Assembly (NCBI GenBank): GCA_963854735.1
Contig: OY978099.1
Coordinates: 1,984,001-2,048,000, forward strand
DNA: 64,000 nucleotides
Origin: Marvania coccoides
Taxonomy: Eukaryota > Chlorophyta > Trebouxiophyceae > Chlorellales > Chlorellaceae
Direction: 5' to 3'
Below are positions 1 to 10,860 of the stretch, one piece after another. Under the pieces are notes generated by a model that saw only the letters and a list, made by a program, of their open reading frames with translations, did not search any database and had not been told where the DNA came from. The stretch's first letter is position 1. Every line of letters begins with the position of its first letter. A program made the position numbers and the translations under genes.

Positions 1-147
1 GCGCCCTTCACGTCAGCGGTGGAGACGGTAGCGGTGTGGATCGATTCAAGGATGTCAGGAATCTCGGAAATCTGGAGGAGAAAGAGTTCTTCGAGGTCGT
101 CGCCGTCGTGGTGCACTATGACGAAGGGGAGGTGCTTATGCAGGGCT
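1..147 (-). pseudogene. Coding-like fragment leaving the left edge
   Basis: An open minus-strand frame runs from about 147 to the window edge and reads like real protein: acidic, with a DGDDLEEL stretch followed by QISEIPDILESIHTATVS. The rest lies outside the window, so no family can be assigned. Being GC-rich and beside repeat DNA, it is more likely mobile-element coding sequence than a host gene. Confidence 0.3.
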
Positions 148-345
148 TAGTGAGGGCTTACCTGTAAGCACCTTACCTGGCCAAGGCTTACCCTAGGCTT
201 ATCCTGGAGGGGGTAATAAAACAGCGGGAAAAGGGCTCCCCTATGCTCTACTATCCATAAACGATGCATCCCTTTGCTTAATTTCAAGTTTCATCCATTT
301 TGAAAAATTAAGCCCTCCTAGGCTTACGGGTGGCTTACAAAAAAA
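148..345. repeat. TAAGCC/GGCTTA motif cluster
   Basis: Several copies of GGCTTA and TAAGC lie in two groups (about 148-205 and 305-340), including CTAGGCTTA twice. The same motif is packed far more densely at 20063-20332 and 57300-57385. The interval from 345 to 690 shows nothing recognisable. Confidence 0.45.
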
Positions 346-695
346 ATTGCGCCATTTTGTTCACTTATTGGCTTGCGGGTGTCAGAAATCATATATTATA
401 AGCACATCACTGCTCACAAGCAAAAAAATAATGTGATTAGCTGGCCTACAAGGCCTATATTTGTCAACACAGTACGAGTATCAATCAAGCTAAATATAGT
501 TGCAATGGGGCAACGGACCTCCAAAACTGCCCCCCAGGCTGCCCAGGGGTGTTGAATTGGAGGTCCGTTGCCCCAGCCCAAATTTATCGCTCTTCATTGC
601 CGTTCGATTTTAAAGGGAACAGCGGGTAGTTATTAATTCATATGGAAATGCAGAAAGTGTAAATCTAAATACTACAGGGCTCGCCAGGGCTGCTG

Positions 696-1228
696 TCAGC
701 CCGCACAGGAGCCGCTGCCCCCGTTCCCGTCTGGTTTTGCCGTCTGGTTTTGCCGTGCCGCAGCTGCGGCGTCTGCCTCAACCTCCTCCCGCGTACGCTT
801 GGTCTTACTAGGCTCCACCACCAGCACGGGTTCATTGTTGCCCACGCGTTCGCCGATTACCATCTTCACCGCCATGTCGATGGCGCCACCGACGAAAGCA
901 TCCTCCACCTGCTTCCGCGTCTCCTCCGTGGGCAGCAAGCGCACAATGAGTCCCCTCTCGCCACCCTCCTCCATGTACGTATGGGATATCACGTGCGCCA
1001 TCGCCCCTGCAACCTTGCGACCAGCGTGCGTCAAGAATCCCCCAACACTACAGCCGTACCCTTGGGCGGGGATAAGCACAAAGGGGCGGTCCTTGCCGCG
1101 GCCCCCCTCGGCAAGCAAGGGCTTCATCGTCTCCACCATGCCTCCAACAGCAAGCAGGCTCTGCCACAGTGCTGCTTGTGGACAGCGCCGAGGGCACTCA
1201 GCGGCGGTGTACACAAGGGCGGAGCGTG
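696..1228 (-). pseudogene. Unknown ORF truncated by a LINE insertion
   Basis: A minus-strand frame of about 175 codons ends with a stop at 696. It has normal protein texture: a conserved-looking core around GYGCSVGGFLTHAGRKVAG, a central TEETRKQVEDAF helix, and a low-complexity tail rich in Ala, Gly and Asn. The frame stays open to 1280, but from about 1229 upwards it reads through the CATA-type tail of a LINE-A copy, so the 5' part of the gene has been displaced. I do not recognise the family. It could be mobile-element protein or a broken host gene. Confidence 0.4.
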
Positions 1229-4200
1229 TTAGATACATACATACATACATTACAGGTTTAAATTCCGCACAAAGAAGCAACTAAGGCAACATAGCAGACT
1301 GGCACCGAAGTGCAAGCAGAAATAATAATAATAAATTGATGAATGAAAATGAGAATAAAGAAAGACCAAAGAAAAACCAAAGAAAAACCAACCGCCAAAA
1401 GAAACAGAGAAAAGAATAACAAAAGAAAAGAAAAGAGAAGCTTATATCCAACCACGCAGCTTCTTGTACTAAGGAGCCACCATGACCAAATTCTGGATCC
1501 TCAACCAGCCAATTTTTGACAACCCCGCCAGTGAGTTTTGCAGCGCCAGCGCAAGGTTGTCCCGAAATGCTGCCTTGAGCGTCACCCTGGTGTCACGCAA
1601 GGTGTGGAGTCGGTCCCAGTACCCATAGATACGTTTTGCCCAAGCGCACGCCAAGGGGATGCGACCAAATTCCCCCAGTGTGACCACGTTGGCCGTGCCT
1701 TTGCGTACTCCAAACACACGCCGCAAGAAGGCTCGGTAGAAAATCTCGCACTTGTCGTTGCCGTCACCGCCCACCGCAGCAGCCACCTGGGCTGGCCCCC
1801 AGGTCTCTACTCTGTACCCCAATGGTGGGATCACCACCGAATTAAATAATTCACCAAGAAGTCGTGCCGATGTGATCCCCAGCTGTGCGCACCGCCGCCA
1901 CATCACCGCCAGCGCCCCCCTCGCTATTTTCAGCCGTGCCGCCGCTGCCACAGCACCAAAATCCCTTCCAGTCGTAAATATCACGCCTAAATATTTGAAC
2001 TCTGCCACCTCCTCCAGCTGCACCCCCCTGTAGGTGACCCGAACTCTGCTGGGCCTGCTGCCACCCCCCTGCGACATCACCTTTGTCTTTGCCAGGCTCA
2101 GGGTGAGGTCCCACTCCGCTGCGTATTCCGGAAGTGCCGCCAGCTGCACTTGTAGCCCCTCGATGCTCGTGGCCACCAGCGCCAGATCTCTGCATGGAGG
2201 AGAGGGGGGACGGTGGTGGTGTTTAAAGTTGGCAGATTTGCAGAGTCTCCTTGGCGTTAAATGGCATAGGGCAGATCATCAATGTAGAAACCAAACAGGT
2301 CACAGCTGGCAGGGTCTCCCTGCTTCAGCCCCAAAGTGGACAGGAATGGGGCTGAAAGACCCTCCAGAGTTTTAATCGGAATAGGGACGTTAGCGTATTG
2401 GGTTTTTAGAGCATCAAGGATGAATCCAGTGATGCCCCTAGCCTGTAGTTTAGCTCAGAGTTTATCGCGCGGCACGGTATCATATGGGGACGAAAACTGA
2501 CTTTTACAAGGCAACAATACGAGGCGGTGATACCACAATGAGTTCTTATATTTTGCAGCCGTACCTTTCTTCTGTCCTTTCGGTTCCGCGGCGGGTCTCT
2601 TTGGCAAGATTCCGCTGCAGCTCGCATCATCTTGGGGTGGAGACGGGGCGCTACATTGGGCGGCCGCATTCGCATCGGACATGCCGCTTGTGTGCTTCTG
2701 GTTCTTGCGAGGACGAAGAGCACATGGTTTTTCATTGCACATGCCCTTCGTTGGTAGCAATGCGTGCATCCTACCCATCTTTATTCCCTGACGCGCCATC
2801 TTCTTCTTCGTCTTCCCCTTATTCTCCTTTGAATCTTTTTCAGTTTCTGCAGCAAGCTCCGAAGCAGGTTGCTTCTTCCATTAAAGCCAGCCATGATGCT
2901 GGCGAGTACGAGAAGCTGCGTGGTTGGATATAAACTTTTCTTTTCTTTTCCTTTGTTATTCTTTTCTCTGTTTCTTTTAAGCGGTTGGTTTTTCTTTGGT
3001 CTTTCTATATTCTCATTTTCATTCATCAATTTATTATTATTATTATTTCTGCTTGCACTTCGGTGCCAGTCTGCTATGTTGCCTTAGTTGCTTCTTTGTG
3101 CGGACTTTAAACCTGTAATGTATGTATGTATGTATATGCCTTTTTGAAATCTACGAAAGCAACGTAAAGTGGTGTATCATCAGCCTGGTGGCGTTCAATC
3201 AATGCACGCAGGGTAATAATGCTATCCTCAGTCCTGTGGTCACGCTGAAATCCAGTTTGAGTGTCAGTACGCAAATTATTGTCCTCTCCCCAAGCACCGA
3301 GGCGCCTTGTCAAACAAGTCATGTAAAGTTTATCTAAGATGCTACAAACGGTGATGCTACGGTGGTCGTTGAGCGTAGTGGTGGCCGCCCACGGCTTGGG
3401 AACCATGGTAATCACACCCAGCGCCATGTCAAGGCATGGTCTTGGTTCGCACCACCGCGTTAAACGGCAATGACCTCTCCCATGCCTAAGACCCATCTCC
3501 CCATATCGTTGAGCGGCCGCGCAGCGTCTTCATTGCGCCGCTGCGCCGACGCTCCGGTGTGCGCGTTAAAGTCACCAGCGACGATTACGTTGCCCATTCC
3601 GCTCGCTTGGGCAACCTGTTGTTCCAAGCAAAAGCATGCGTCAGTCATGTCAGGGTCATTTGGTTTAAAATAGCAGGCGGCAATAAACAAATCCTGGGGC
3701 AGTCCGGCCTCTTTATTGAATCGGAGCCAAGAAAATTGGCCACCGTGGTAGTGTTCCTCTGGTCAAGGGGTGGCAAATGAGTCCAGGCCCAGAGAAACGT
3801 AGACCGCCACTCCCCCGCGGGCGCCTCCCGCCGCCGTTGTTGACGCGGTTGGGCGTGGGAAATTGGAGGCGCGGTAGTTTGGCACCGTTGGGGGAGTGTC
3901 TTCGTCGCTCAGCCATGTTTCTGTAAGGATGACAAGGCGCTCCCCTCGAAAAAGTGAGAAAACAGCGGACGGCTCGCTTTGGAGGAGGCCTTTTACGTTG
4001 AGCAGGAGAAGCCAGGGGCTGCGGCGGACCACGGTGGCGGTTTCCCCTTGACTCCCGCCCCCCTATTGAGAGTTTACGGGTGTGGAGACACCCGGCGTGC
4101 GGTCTGGGGCCGCGCGATTTGGGCCGGCCTGGTTGTCATTTCCCCGCCCGCGGGTGGTGCTGTGGGACGGCGCGCACCGCGGTGGAGGGGACAGGCTGGC

Positions 4201-5547
4201 GTGGTGGGACAGCCGCTTGCCCAGCACGAGTAGGACGCGTGTGGGGGCGGCATTGGGGGCGGGAGCAGGGAAGCTGATCGTGCCGTCTGGGTGCCCTTGG
4301 GGGAAAGCAGACAAGCTGCTGGGGGATGGGGCACGCCATAGGGATGATGATACACGGCGGGTTCAAATTGGGGGTGGTCGCCGGGTGAGGGCGCCTCCAG
4401 CAGTCGCGGTCTGAGCGGTGTGGCACAGCGGGGCTTCTGCGTTGAGCGATGCGGGCGCGGTGGGCCAGGTGGTCGACGTGATAGTCGATGGACACCTGGA
4501 CGTAGCTTGAGAGCCGGAATTTCGCGCACCAGATCGCTTTTCGGGTTGCGTGGGGGACTTCGAGGACGATAACTGAGCGGGGGCGGCCAAAAAAGTCGTG
4601 AGAGACGAGGGTTTCCAGAGCACACACGCCATCAAGGGATTTAATATTCAAACATTTGCGAGAGAATTCATTAAACTTCCCCAAAGCGGTGTGGAGGCTG
4701 TCGTTGATTCTATAGTCCAGCCCATAGACGACAATATTTTCCATCCGCAATGATGGCGATGCCGCGGCAGCGTTGGTGGCGTTGGCTGCGGGAGCGGGCA
4801 GCTCCGGGGGGAGAGTGACTAAGGGAGAGAGTTGAAGCGGCTGCTCAGGCTGTGGGACCGGTGTGGGGCCGGCTGGGGTGGCCGGCAGCGGTGTCGGGGA
4901 AGGTTGCGCCCGGAACTCCGCAATCCGAGAGACCGTCCACTTGAAAACAGTCCTATCATTGAATTAGCGGGGCACCAGGACATCCAGAGCGGGCTGTGAC
5001 TTGTACATGCGTTGTTTGACAGCTACACCAATCACCGGCGGTCCGGGGGGAAGCGCATTGCCCGTCCCACTCAGAGCGTGGGATGGGGAAGGCAACACCA
5101 AGAAGATGCTTGCCGCAGGACGTGGTTCGGATGCGGCCGGTGATTTTGGTGGGGACACCTGCTGCCTCACAGCCAGACTCGTAGTAATGAGCCACGAGCC
5201 CTGCTGCATCAAAAGTTGCGCGATTGTAAATGCATTTCTGCTTCCCAAATGGAAGGAAGCTGGGGCAAAGTAGGGATACTAAGAGAGTGTTCACGACGGA
5301 GTTTGCTGTGCGCATCAGTATGTTTCTTATTGTTGCCCAAGGTGTTGATGACGGTACGGGAAGATGAGAGTACTGCTAGTCGAAAACATTCTTCTAGGTG
5401 ACGGAAATCAAACAAAAACAATCGAAATGTAGGAGGAAAGAAGGAAAAACGCAAAGTAGGGTGAATAACTGATGGGAGATAAAATAAGATTGGACGAGAT
5501 TTAAGAAGATTAGCGGTTGGAGTTTCTAAGATCTAATGTAAGACAGG
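1229..5547 (-). mobile_element. LINE-A copy, nearly full length, decayed and split
   Basis: An APE-type non-LTR retrotransposon lies on the minus strand. Reading from 5' (right) to 3' (left): a leader matching the start of the copy at 47797 (about 5545-5460); ORF1 in pieces (5454-4063) with the ENIVVYGLD RNA-binding-like block near 4750; endonuclease (4032-3460) with ETWLSDE and GDFNAHTG; RT (3496-3131) with FVDFKKAY; then, past a nested insertion at 2482-3133, more RT and the C-terminal part (2480-1469) with KYLGVIF. The 3' UTR ends in CATA repeats at 1229. Frameshifts and stops separate all parts, so it is not active. The C-terminal CCHC finger seen in other copies is missing here and replaced by an IGWLRIQNLVMVAP segment also found near 51620. 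Confidence 0.85.
2482..3136 (+). mobile_element. 5'-truncated LINE-A copy nested in the minus copy
   Basis: The frame at 2484-2933 encodes only the end of ORF2: GTKTDFYKATIRGG, then a zinc-knuckle-like CRLCASGSCEDEEHMVFHC. A T-rich 3' UTR and a (TGTA)n tail follow, ending near 3136. Both flanks are the opposite-strand RT of the surrounding element, cut between the codons for FKKAY and DTVPRDKL. An uninterrupted copy of the target sequence is visible at 38310-38355. A short direct repeat of about ATATG on both sides would be the target-site duplication. Confidence 0.8.
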
Positions 5548-6404
5548 CGTAAACAATAGGGGAATAGGTTGGCGATGTGATGCTAAGAAAGTGGGAAAGG
5601 TTGTGGTTAGATATATATGCTTGGGGTGCGTTAAAATTTGGTTTCGTGCTGGTTGATTAGATGAAATATTTTTATTTATAAATTTGTTTCTGCTTAAATG
5701 CTTGTTGTATCTGATCGTTTATATGCAGATATGCTTGTTGTTGGAGATGCTTAAAATTAACCGAAATGTACACCCAAACATGCACATGCATCTGCTGCTG
5801 CGACGTCAGCGGCGGCTCGGAGGGCCCAGCGTCATCGGACACTTCAGGTTCATCAGGGTTGGCACGCGTGCTCGGCATGGCAGCAACTTAATCGCACCCT
5901 CGAATAAAAATTTCCCGAGGATCGACCTCAGAGTCGAAGCCAGTGTGAGGGATGCGACATTTAATCAGCAATTGAGGACTTCATACTTACAACTATAAAT
6001 ATGTCTACTGAACTGCACCGCAGAGCAACTACTATACCAAAGAGGAGGGGCTCAAAGGGGAAGAAAGGGTGGAGGGAGGTATTCCCATAACAAATTGTTA
6101 CTTTTAACTAGTCAATTTACACTTTAGAACTGGTTGGTTAACTGGCAAAAACTGGCTGGATAACTAGTTATTAAAACTCCGCTAAAATTAACCTTCAAAT
6201 CCATTTGTCCGACTAGATGTAGTGCCTGTCAGACCCGTACCGGATTGGGTGGGGGCAGTGTAACATCACACTGCCATCCTTAAGCCATTCATAAAAAGTG
6301 TGCGTATGCCAAGCCAGGGTGATCGAAAATTTCACCGTCGCCCGAAGACTATGTTGCTCTTCGTGTAGCCTAAAAAGCCCCAATTTTCTTTCAAATCAAT
6401 TGTG
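5548..6404. other. Intergenic, no recognisable feature
   Basis: Mixed-composition DNA between the LINE-A 5' end and the tRNA gene. A short coding-like frame (5672-5878, minus; a PDEPEVSDDAGPSEPP stretch) is too short and too low in complexity to call. Nothing else is supportable. Confidence 0.4.
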
Positions 6405-6420
6405 TTATACTTAATATTTA
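6405..6420 (+). promoter_or_regulatory. TATA-like AT box upstream of permuted tRNA
   Basis: A TTATACTTAATATTTA stretch begins about 68 bases before the first base of the tRNA 3' half. It is a reasonable RNA polymerase III upstream element, but the assignment rests only on position and AT content. Confidence 0.3.
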
Positions 6421-6472
6421 CATACAAATGGGTTTGTGGCACTCTCCAACGCCCGTGCCTCATGGGAATGCT

Positions 6473-6559
6473 AGCCGTTGGGGCAACCCGCGCAGGTTCG
6501 AATCCTGCAGGCAACGCTGCTTGTTGCTTTGCCAGAGTGGTTAATGGGGCGGCCTGCTA
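6473..6559 (+). tRNA. trnS(GCU): Circularly permuted tRNA-Ser(GCU) gene
   Basis: The 3' half comes first. A6473 is position 38; 6474-6478 is the anticodon 3' stem; 6480-6489 is the long variable arm (GGG, GCAA loop, CCC); 6492-6508 is a perfect T arm (GCAGG, TTCGAAT, CCTGC); 6509-6515 is the acceptor 3' strand; G6516 is the discriminator. After a 6-base spacer comes the 5' half: acceptor GTTGCTT at 6523-6529; U8 and G9; D arm CCA/TGG with loop GAGTGGTTAA (6532-6547); G6548 is position 26; anticodon 5' stem GCGGC (6549-6553); loop CTGCTA with anticodon GCT (6556-6558) ending at 6559. Joined in tRNA order, all seven acceptor pairs form (one G-U), as do all five anticodon-stem pairs (one G-U), giving an 81-nt serine tRNA with the expected long variable arm and G73. 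No 5' half lies upstream, so the gene is permuted rather than merely intron-containing. The join falls at 37/38, the usual intron site. A TGCTA repeat at both joints and a possible ATGG/CCAT helix (6462-6465 with 6560-6563) may guide splicing. Confidence 0.88.
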
Positions 6560-6564
6560 CCATC

Positions 6565-6569
6565 TTTTT
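6565..6569 (+). terminator. Pol III T5 terminator
   Basis: A run of five T starts five bases after the last base of the tRNA 5' half. Its position directly behind the permuted gene, not behind the 3' half, supports transcription of the whole unit as one precursor. Confidence 0.6.
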
Positions 6570-6599
6570 GGCCGGAGCTCGTAACTCCCATTGGTACGC

Positions 6600-7231
6600 C
6601 CCATGTTGCCATACGAAAAATGGTGGAAGGCCCCGCCCGGATAGGTCTTTTGGCCCCAAAGTGTGCTAGCTCCTCCCCAGTTGTCACAAACAGCCCTCAA
6701 GAAAAATGCATAATAACTTGCTGGAACTCGCCTTCTATTATGCATTCTTTCAATCTTGGCGCAATGTTTTTTGCGCCCGAATTTTCGCAAATATAGATGA
6801 AAGGCGGCGAGAAATTCTTGTCCGAAAACCCCCGTTTCTTGGACGCTTTTTTCACCCTTCTTTCCATACAACTTTGCAGGTGAGATCCATTCACTTATTC
6901 ACTTTTCCCTTTAAACTCACGGAGTGTGAAATATCTGGACCATCTTTATATTTTTTACACATATTGCGACGGCAACGACACAATCTAAATAAGAATTGGA
7001 ATCGGTTTTTGATTGTGTTACACTCGATAAGTGACTGGACGAGGGAAACCTTTTTGAGTAGGAACTGTGCACCTACTATAGGCGTCATCCCCCTGGGGTC
7101 TCTTTAAATCTTGTTCTTGTTGACAAATAAGACTGAGATAAATTGCCTGCCTATTTACATATTTTCTTCCTAGTGAGAACTCGCTTCCCCTGGTGCGGCA
7201 GCGAGGAAACAGGCCTTGGGCTAGGGGGGGG

Positions 7232-7265
<34 letters not shown>

Positions 7266-7476
7266 GGGGGCAGATATATGAGTGGTTCTAAAACGTATTT
7301 GTATGTCCCAAAGTATCGTTCTTGAAGGCAGGGGCCCCCATTCGCGGCATATTTTGTACTGCAAATTCAGTCAATGGCCGAGAGTATGTCTTTCAGTCGG
7401 CATTACAAGTGGCTTGCTTCAGTTAAAATGAATGTAATAAATGATCCCTGATATTAATAAGCAAAACAAATTAACA
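6600..7476. other. Intergenic with poly-G tract
   Basis: No gene is supportable here. The interval holds a G homopolymer: 10 G at 7224-7233, one A, then 29 G at 7235-7263, followed by TTGGGGG. Such a run is prone to slippage, and its true length may be uncertain in the assembly. Confidence 0.5.
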
Positions 7477-7588
7477 TCATGCGCAGGACTTCATGCGCAG
7501 CATGTACGAGGATCTTATCTTATCTGGAAACTCACGCACAGCGGCTGGCGGGGCCGAAATAACCTCCGCGAGTTCAATAAGCCACAAT

Positions 7589-7918
7589 TCACGCATTCTT
7601 ATGCCTGATTGAGCGCCGAACGGCCCCCGGAAATAGCGAAAACAAAGTCGTGAAAGATTTGATGCGAGCATCAAGTTCTGAATTTTTTTCTTTCGCTCTG
7701 TCCATCCCACGCTGAAGGCGTGCACAACCTTCACAGCTAAATTTATTGCTGTCCACGAGAGCGATAAATTGACGATTTTGCTCCGAGTGCTGGTGAGCCG
7801 GCAGCTGCTTACGTGCAGTTAGATCATTTTTTTTATATTTATCGGTATTTGACGGACCATTCGTTGCTTCAGAGCAGTTTATGGCTGGTCCCGACGACGT
7901 TGAGGAGTGCCACGTCAA
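7589..7918 (-). CDS. Small unknown ORF, coiled-coil-like
   Basis: A 109-codon minus-strand frame begins with ATG. It contains a CEGCARLQRGMDRAKEKNSEL stretch, a Cys pair followed by a helical charged segment, and ends RRSIRHKNA. There is no recognised domain and no partner gene nearby. It may be real or a mobile-element remnant. The stretch 7919-8280 holds nothing further. Confidence 0.25.
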   Translation of the reverse strand: MTWHSSTSSGPAINCSEATNGPSNTDKYKKNDLTARKQLPAHQHSEQNRQFIALVDSNKFSCEGCARLQRGMDRAKEKNSELDARIKSFTTLFSLFPGAVRRSIRHKNA

Positions 7919-8283
7919 AATCAGCGATCAGGCCGGAGAATTCGACGACCCGCCAGCAGCTGTAATAGAGGGACTAGTTCTATTAGTATGAGTATTTACA
8001 GGACTAATTATGGGAATAATAACTAATGCCCCGAGAATGGGGAGGCGCAGTCTTATAAAAGGGAGGCGTGTGCAAGACGTGTGCAAAGAAAGGGAGAATG
8101 CATACGTGGGCTTGTGTCTGAAAGGGAAGTGGCATAACTAGCCTTGCAATAGGAATCAAAGAGAGGTAGAGGCATATTTGGAATGCGTAGAGAGGTGGCT
8201 ATTTGATGGGATTAAAGTAAGGAGAAACAAAGGAGTGCAGCTTGCGCTGCTACAACTTTCCTCCCTCCTAAAGTACTAAGTCG

Positions 8284-9480
8284 TCTTTGCAATGACGCAT
8301 GGAGGGGAATGGTGAATTACTTATGGCGCGAACGTTCTTCGCAGGCGTCCACGAAAGTCTTCTAAGAGGTGGGATCGATGTCGTCTTGGAGACTAGCGGC
8401 TGGGAGCCATTCGTCAAAGTCAGGGGGGTAGCCGTCCCAGCGAATGAGGTATTCGAGGGCGCGGCTACAGCCTTTGCCGCGGTAGCGTTTGTTAAACGGG
8501 AAGGCCTTGACCAGAAAGTGTTCTTCTTCATCGATGAGGTCGGGAGGTGGGAGGAAAACGTCACGGCCGGGGTACTTGTCGGGAGCGTGGAAGGGCTTGA
8601 CGCGGGAGATGTTGATGACGTCGTGAAAGGAGAGGTTTCCATGTAGATCTAGGCGGATGGCGTTCGGACCAACTAGTTCGGTGATGTCAAAGGGGTCACA
8701 GTAGCGAGGGGAGAGCTTGCGGGAGAGAAGGCCTGGGAGTTTGAGGTGCTCTGTGGATAGGAGGACCTGGTCGCCTGTGGAGAAGGTGTGATCGGTGCGG
8801 CGTTTATCAGCGGAGCGTTTCTGGCGTTCTTGGGCTCGCATGACGTGTTCCATGGCGCTGCGGAGGGCTGAGCGCTGTTGCTCGAGGAAGGCGTCTGCAG
8901 CTGGGCTGGTGGAGGCTTTAGGCGGCGCTACAGCTTGCAAGGTCGCAGGGTTGTGTGGGTGAGAGCCGTCGTTGAGGAAGAAGGGGGTCTGCTGGGTGCT
9001 GGCTTGGACGGCTTGTTTATGGCGAACTCGGCAGGGGTGAGGAGTTGGTCCCAGTTGGACTGGTGCACGTCTGTGTAGCAGCGCAGCATGTCTTCAATAG
9101 TGCGGTTGGTGCGCTCGGTTTGGCCGTCGGTTTGCGGGTGGAAGGCGGTTGACATCAAGCTTGTCGGCAAGGTTTGTGCCGACAAGCTTGAGAAGTTCTT
9201 TCCAAAAGGTAGAGGTAATGCGAGGGTCGCGGTCGGAGATGATGGATTGGGGCATGCCGTGGAGGCGGAAGATGTTGTCAAAGAAGAGGCGGGCCGTGAG
9301 CTTGGCGGTGACCTCCATGTCGGTGGGGACGATGTGGCACATTTTTGAGAGTTTGTCCACGAAAACGATGATGGTATCATGGCCGCGTGCTGTCTTAGGC
9401 AGGCCGGTGATGAAATCTAGAGTGACTTGTTGCCAGCAGTATTCAGGGATAGCCAGCGGCGTCTTCCCAGACAACTGTGT
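8284..9480 (-). mobile_element. Ty3/gypsy chromovirus fragment (integrase and chromodomain)
   Basis: On the minus strand, the integrase core starts near 9474 with [20 protein letters not shown] (first catalytic Asp) and continues through [10 protein letters not shown] (second Asp). After a frameshift near 9160 comes [18 protein letters not shown], which carries the catalytic Glu. A second frameshift leads to the 8362-8940 frame: DQVLLSTEHLKLPG, LSPRYCDPFDITE, and a terminal chromodomain (EYLIRWDGYPPDFDEWLPA). That order, integrase then chromodomain, is diagnostic for chromoviruses, whose chromodomain directs integration to chromatin. Protease, RT and both LTRs are absent or unrecognisable, so this is a dead fragment. 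Confidence 0.9.
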
Positions 9481-9529
9481 TGCTGAACAGAATGGGCGAA
9501 ATAAGATGAAAAAGAATTTAAAACAAACA

Positions 9530-9725
9530 TGTTGAGATAAAACAAAACCCGTGAAGCACGCACCTGCTTTCCCTCCTCCACCAGATCAGCGTGTAGTGGA
9601 ATATACTGCATATCTTCTACGCTCCCTGGCATGTGGTTTGTGTGGCCGTGCCTTTCCAATACAAACACTTTGGCTGGGCAGTCTGCCCTGGTCTCCACAA
9701 CGAGCTCAGGCTGGCTTGCAAGCTA
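9530..9725 (-). other. Exon-like stretch
   Basis: A minus-strand frame with PAKVFVLERHGHTNHMPG and DMQYIPLHADLVEEGKQ ends at a GTGCGT that could be a splice donor. It is sandwiched between a chromovirus fragment and a dispersed repeat. The family is not recognised. Confidence 0.2.
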
Positions 9726-10424
9726 TCGGGCCCGCGGATTTACCTCAACCTACTTTCTATCACTAATTACATGTACTTAATGAGAGAGAGGGGGTAAAAG
9801 AGGCGTATGGGTGGCAAGCTGATACCGTGCTTGGAGTTTTCCGACGCCCCTGCGCCTCTGTAGCGCGTCCAAATTTTTTTTGTTGGGGGTTGGGTTTTTT
9901 TTGTTTTGAGCGTGAGATTTGATTGGTGTGTTTGGGGGTGGTGCCGGCTGCCTTTTCGCCCCATTTTTCGTGTGATGAAATATGGTCAAGATTTGGCCGC
10001 ACATGTGTGGGCGGCTCCAACTGAATCGGCGCAGCGCTCTTTGAAATTGGCCACAAAAAAGGTTGCATTTTCGGCGGCGATGGCTCTTGAGAGCTCCTGC
10101 CGGGCTGCTTTTGGGCAATGGCTGGTTTTGGCGCGCAGGCCAGGGGGCCGGTGTGCATCGTATGAAGCGGCAGAGGCTGGGAAAGCGGGCTCTGAGCTTG
10201 GCGAAAATCTCCTTTTCCCGAAAATCAGATTTTTTTCGACAAAGTCAAATTCTGGCTTTCAGCAGAGTTTGCAAGGGATTTAAATTGAGGCTTTTTCTGT
10301 ATACCCGGCTGCAGCAAGGCCCTGAAGCAGCGCACACAATCGACAACTTGGCCATCTTGAATTCCCGATAGAAATGAGTATGGACCCCTGATTTCTAAAT
10401 GAGTAAATCTGGTGGAACGGTTGG
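9726..10424 (+). repeat. Dispersed TIR repeat, copy 1 (family T)
   Basis: About 700 bases are shared with 18800-19550 (same strand) and 38358-39053 (opposite strand). The left end reads CGGGCCCGC(G/T)GATTTACCTCA. The right end reads GAGTAAATCTGGTGGAACGG here and GAGCAAATTGGCTGGCCCGG in copy 2, an imperfect inverse of the left end. Open frames on both strands are shadows. Length, imperfect terminal inverted repeats and lack of coding sequence suggest a non-autonomous DNA transposon. Confidence 0.65.
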
Positions 10425-10860
10425 AAGGGATACCAGGCCCGGTCTGCCACAAATTACATGAATACATTTTTAAATGTATGGGAGTTAAGTACGAATTTAA
10501 GATTTTAAGGCCTCGATTTTATTCGAACAATTCCTTTGGGCCTACTTTTCCTAATACTTTCCTAAGAAAAATCGCGAAAAGGGTTCAAACTGGTCCTTAA
10601 TTGAATCAGCCCCCGCCCACAATTGAACTGATAAGTATTCTGGCATAGTGCGACTTTCTGAGTGAAGAGTATGCTATGCAAAAAACTAGAAGGAACATTT
10701 TTTTATTCATTCTGGAAATCGAAATTCAAGAGTTTCAAACATGGTCATCATGCCTCGATTTTTTTCAAAATTGCAAAGAATACGAATATTAGCATAATAT
10801 TTATTTCTTCTTTCCCCATTACATCCATTCATTTAGCTTGTTGATGCTGTCGCATACTAT
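10425..10860. promoter_or_regulatory. AT-rich leader of the 10.9-kb gene
   Basis: Base composition switches from GC-rich repeat to AT-rich about 400 bases ahead of the gene. TAGCTTGTTGAT at 10834-10845 resembles TAGTTTGTTGAT at 21105-21116 upstream of the 21.2-kb gene. No clear TATA box is defined. Confidence 0.3.

Noticed and set aside
6450..6520. Ordinary tRNA with an upstream 5' half
   Set aside because: No acceptor or D-arm sequence able to pair lies upstream of 6473; the matching half is downstream.
6402..6871. ORFs on both strands over the tRNA region
   Set aside because: They overlap the permuted tRNA gene and have no protein texture.
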